Shown piece by piece: positions 61,560-64,000 of a DNA stretch of 64,000 nucleotides. The first letter of the stretch is position 1. The number at the start of each line of letters is the position of its first letter. A program made the translations under genes and the position numbers. Origin of the DNA: Streptomyces sp. SPB162 (GTDB lineage Bacteria > Actinomycetota > Actinomycetes > Streptomycetales > Streptomycetaceae); contig NZ_JAQFII010000001.1 of NCBI RefSeq assembly GCF_029504575.1, positions 4,781,001-4,845,000 of the forward strand. Reading direction: 5' to 3'. The notes under the pieces are model-generated. The model was given only the letters and a program-made list of their open reading frames with translations. It searched no databases and was not told the origin of the DNA.

Positions 61560-62543
61560 GTGGAGCATCAACGCAGCTCAGCGGGGCGCCTGTCACCGTC
61601 CCGCAACGGAAAAGACATCTCTCCGGCGGGCCTCGACAGCGAGTCCTGGGCCGCGGTGCTGGCGCCCCGCCTCGCCCAGTTCGCCGCCGTGGCGCGGCAC
61701 GAGCACGTGACCCGCGCCGCGCAGCAACTCGGTATGCCGCAGTCGACGTTGAGTCGGGCGATGGTCCGGCTGGAGCACGACCTGGGGGTCGCGCTCTTCG
61801 CCCGCCGGGGTCGCAACGTCCGGCTGACCCGCGCCGGTCACACCTTCCTGGCGTCGGCCGAGCGGGCGCTCGGCGAGGTCGAGCGGTCCGCCGAGGCGGT
61901 ACGGGTGGACGCCGACCCGCACACCGGCAAGGTCGCCTTCGGCTTCCTGCACACGCTCGGGTCCGAGACGGTCCCGTCGCTGCTGCGGGACTTCCGCGCG
62001 GACTATCCGCGCGTGCAGTTCCAGCTCGTCCAGAACTACGCCGAGGCGATGCTGGAGCGGCTGCGCGCCGGCGAACTCGACCTGTGCCTGACGTCGCCGC
62101 CGCCCGACGCCCCGGACCTGGTGGTGCGGCGGCTCGACGAGCAGCGGCTGAGTCTGGTGGTCCCCGCCGACCACCGGCTCGCGACCCGTAAGCGGGTCCG
62201 CCTCGACGAGGCCGCGGGCGATCTGTTCGTCGCCCTCGAACCGGGGTACGGACTGCGGCGGATCACCGACGACCTGTGCGCCGAGGCGGGGTTCGTACCG
62301 CGCCTGGCGTTCGAGGGCGAGGAGGCGGAGACGCTGCGCGGCCTGGTCGCGGCGGGGCTGGGCGTGGCCCTGCTCCCGCCGCCGGCGGTACCGCGGCCCG
62401 GGGTGGTGGAGCTGACGGTCTCGGCGCCACGCGCGGTCCGCTATATCGGGGTGGCGTGGCTGGACGGGCACCCGGACACGGCGCCGGTGGCGGCGTTCAA
62501 GAAGTTCCTGCTGTCACGGCGGGGGCAGTTGCTGCCGCGGTGA
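61560..62543 (+). CDS. LysR-family transcriptional regulator
   Basis: A 327-residue regulator. The N-terminal winged HTH is LAQFAAVARHEHVTRAAQQL with MPQSTLSRAMVRLEHDLGVA. The periplasmic-binding-like effector domain starts around DPHTGKVAFGFLHTLGSETV. The GTG at 61560 gives a short N-terminal extension; longer frames would run over the operator. It probably activates or represses the divergent MFS exporter, with autoregulation. Confidence 0.9.
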   Translation: MEHQRSSAGRLSPSRNGKDISPAGLDSESWAAVLAPRLAQFAAVARHEHVTRAAQQLGMPQSTLSRAMVRLEHDLGVALFARRGRNVRLTRAGHTFLASAERALGEVERSAEAVRVDADPHTGKVAFGFLHTLGSETVPSLLRDFRADYPRVQFQLVQNYAEAMLERLRAGELDLCLTSPPPDAPDLVVRRLDEQRLSLVVPADHRLATRKRVRLDEAAGDLFVALEPGYGLRRITDDLCAEAGFVPRLAFEGEEAETLRGLVAAGLGVALLPPPAVPRPGVVELTVSAPRAVRYIGVAWLDGHPDTAPVAAFKKFLLSRRGQLLPR

Positions 62544-62596
62544 ACAGAAGTGCGGGCGCCGGGGGCCCTGCACTCTCCAACGCGAGCGCGCAGCGT

Positions 62597-63373
62597 TCAG
62601 CGGTGCGACGTCAGTCCGAACCCCGACGCCAGCGGCATCCGCAGACCCAGCGGCGGCGGAGCCGCCAGTGCGTCGGCGATCGGGCGGGCGAAGGGGCGGC
62701 CCAGCAGGGCGCCTAAGGCGAAGTCGGTGGTCAGAGCGGAGATTTCGGCGCGGTGCTGGTGGAGGCTATGGCCGTCGGTGTGGACCTCGAAGCGGCAGAC
62801 GTCGCGGTTGACCTTCTTCGCGCGTTCCGCGAGGAGGTAGGAGAGTTCGGGATCGGTGGCGAAGTCGTCGGTGCCGTGCGCCATGAGGACCTTGCGCCCG
62901 ATGAGCTGCTTCACCGGATCGGGTTCCTCCCCGGGCGGCAGCCAGGGGGAGAGCGCGACGACGGAGTTGACGGCCGGGTGGCCCGCGGCGTGCAGGGCCG
63001 CGCGGGCGCCCATGTCCATGCCGACGAGGCAGACCGGGACGTCGCCGTAGCGGCGGACGACCTCGCCGACGGCCCATTCGGCGTCCGCCGCCGGATGGGC
63101 GTTGCCGCCGTTCCAGCCGCGGTAGCGGTAGTGGACGACGTGGGCCGCGAGACCGTCGGGCCTGCCCTCCCGCACGAGGTGGCGGGCGAGCGGCCGCACG
63201 AGGGCGGCGGCCAGGGAGGAGGGGCGCCGGGTGCTGGTGGGATCACCGCCGGGAAGGACGAGGGCGACGGCGCGGACCGTCTCTCCGGTCTCGCGCCGCG
63301 GGGCGGGAACGAGTCCCGGCGCGATCGGCCGGCCGAGCCGGGCACCTCGCGCCGTCAGTGCTTGCGAAGCCAT
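62597..63373 (-). CDS. Alpha/beta hydrolase (dienelactone-hydrolase-like), Asp at nucleophile position
   Basis: A 258-residue alpha/beta-hydrolase-fold protein. Its nucleophile elbow reads VGMDMGARAALHAA, placing Asp where most family members have Ser or Cys. Downstream are LMAHGTDDFATDPELSYLLA (acid) and VHTDGHSLHQH (His). Asp elbows occur in haloalkane dehalogenases and epoxide hydrolases. The substrate is unknown. It converges on the LysR gene. Confidence 0.8.
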   Translation of the reverse strand: MASQALTARGARLGRPIAPGLVPAPRRETGETVRAVALVLPGGDPTSTRRPSSLAAALVRPLARHLVREGRPDGLAAHVVHYRYRGWNGGNAHPAADAEWAVGEVVRRYGDVPVCLVGMDMGARAALHAAGHPAVNSVVALSPWLPPGEEPDPVKQLIGRKVLMAHGTDDFATDPELSYLLAERAKKVNRDVCRFEVHTDGHSLHQHRAEISALTTDFALGALLGRPFARPIADALAAPPPLGLRMPLASGFGLTSHR

Positions 63374-63473
63374 GGCCCAACGATGGCAGACGGAAGGGTG
63401 TGGACTACATGTCCGTGCGGAAAATATTCCGCCCCGAGAGGTGATCTACGCGCGTAGGCGGTATCGTTCGTGG

Positions 63474-64000
63474 ATGCAGAGCCAGAAAACGAGCACCCCG
63501 ACCCCGGACCAGATCCGTCGCGCGCCCAAGGTGCTCCTCCACGACCACCTCGACGGCGGGCTGCGCCCCGGCACGATCGTCGACCTCGCCCGCGCCATCG
63601 GCTACGCCGGTCTGCCCGAGTCCGATCCGGACAAGCTCGGCACCTGGTTCCGCGAGGCCGCCGACTCCGGCTCCCTGGAGCGGTACCTGGAGACGTTCGC
63701 CCACACCTGCGCGGTCATGCAGACCCGCGAGGCGCTGGTGCGGGTCGCCGCCGAGTGTGCCGAGGACCTCGCGGCCGACGGTGTCGTCTACGCGGAGATC
63801 CGCTACGCCCCCGAGCAGCACCTCGAAGCCGGACTGACCCTCGAAGAGGTCGTCGAAGCGGTCAACGAGGGCTTCCGCGAGGGCGAGCGCCGGGCACGTG
63901 AGGACGGCAACCGCATCCGTGTCGGCGCGCTGCTGACCGCGATGCGGCACGCGGCCCGCTCGCTGGAGATCGCCGAACTCGCCAACCGCTACCGCGAGCT
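63474..64000 (+). CDS. add: Adenosine deaminase, 3'-partial
   Basis: The first 175 residues of a purine-salvage enzyme that converts adenosine to inosine. LLHDHLDGGLRPGTIVDLAR contains the zinc-ligand HxH pair near the N-terminus, and YAEIRYAPEQHLEAGLTLEE is typical for the family. The gene runs off the window end. The ATG at 63474 has no clear ribosome site. A GCGGAA/TTCCGC inverted repeat lies upstream at 63415-63430. In the parent chromosome it is close to deoA and cdd, in a nucleoside-salvage neighbourhood. Confidence 0.93.
   Translation, partial: MQSQKTSTPTPDQIRRAPKVLLHDHLDGGLRPGTIVDLARAIGYAGLPESDPDKLGTWFREAADSGSLERYLETFAHTCAVMQTREALVRVAAECAEDLAADGVVYAEIRYAPEQHLEAGLTLEEVVEAVNEGFREGERRAREDGNRIRVGALLTAMRHAARSLEIAELANRYRE

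Noticed and set aside
1..64000. A polyketide, NRPS or other classical secondary-metabolite cluster, or a known phage-defence system
   Set aside because: No modular synthases, tailoring clusters, restriction enzymes, CBASS, retron or Argonaute-like genes were recognised.

Overview
The window is high-GC actinobacterial DNA that reads as a Streptomyces chromosome. Evidence is the very high G+C third positions, frequent GTG starts, ATGA/GTGA overlaps between genes, and a gene order that, from memory, follows the S. coelicolor stretch around SCO4845 to SCO4901. That stretch runs from a D,D-carboxypeptidase through sdhCDAB, a methylmalonyl-CoA-mutase-like gene, the nonulosonate/teichulosonic acid genes and bmpA-ABC-cdd-deoA to add.

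Layout. 0-12 kb: envelope and signalling genes (YihY-like membrane protein, D,D-carboxypeptidase, metallophosphoesterase, TetR, a DCC-thioredoxin-like pair, an MMPL transporter, a two-component system, a CMD-domain protein). 12-27 kb: secreted M4 protease, succinate dehydrogenase operon, OHCU decarboxylase, GH20 hexosaminidase, an ECF sigma factor with a membrane partner, a HEAT-repeat protein, an L,D-transpeptidase. 27-41 kb: acyl-CoA mutase, FAD monooxygenase, a divergent cell-wall nonulosonate (Kdn/sialic-acid-like) locus, and an M20-type protein that has lost its metal-binding motifs. 41-48 kb: a nucleoside uptake and salvage operon (BmpA-like lipoprotein, ABC ATPase, two permeases, cytidine deaminase, thymidine phosphorylase). 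60-64 kb: MFS exporter with divergent LysR, an alpha/beta hydrolase and adenosine deaminase.

A mobile element of about 11.9 kb lies between deoA and the MFS gene (about 47,879-59,794). It is an actinomycete integrative and conjugative element (AICE): large serine integrase, RepSA-type rolling-circle initiator, FtsK/TraB-type transfer ATPase with small Spd-like genes, a SCO3933-type regulator, a GntR/KorSA-type repressor with four recognisable operators, a secreted SH3-like protein, a XRE/DUF5753 + DUF397 pair and several small genes of unknown role. The ends share only the palindrome TTTCGAAA. Rejoining the flanks gives a perfect 26-bp palindrome with a self-complementary central CG, which predicts integration without fixed orientation.

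Five otherwise conserved chromosomal genes (YihY-like, L,D-transpeptidase, acyltransferase, GT2 glycosyltransferase, deoA) each carry one apparent reading-frame break. The nucleoside ABC ATPase also lacks an ordinary start codon. Either the assembly has indel errors or this region is decaying; raw reads would tell. No tRNA, rRNA, CRISPR array or insertion sequence was recognised.
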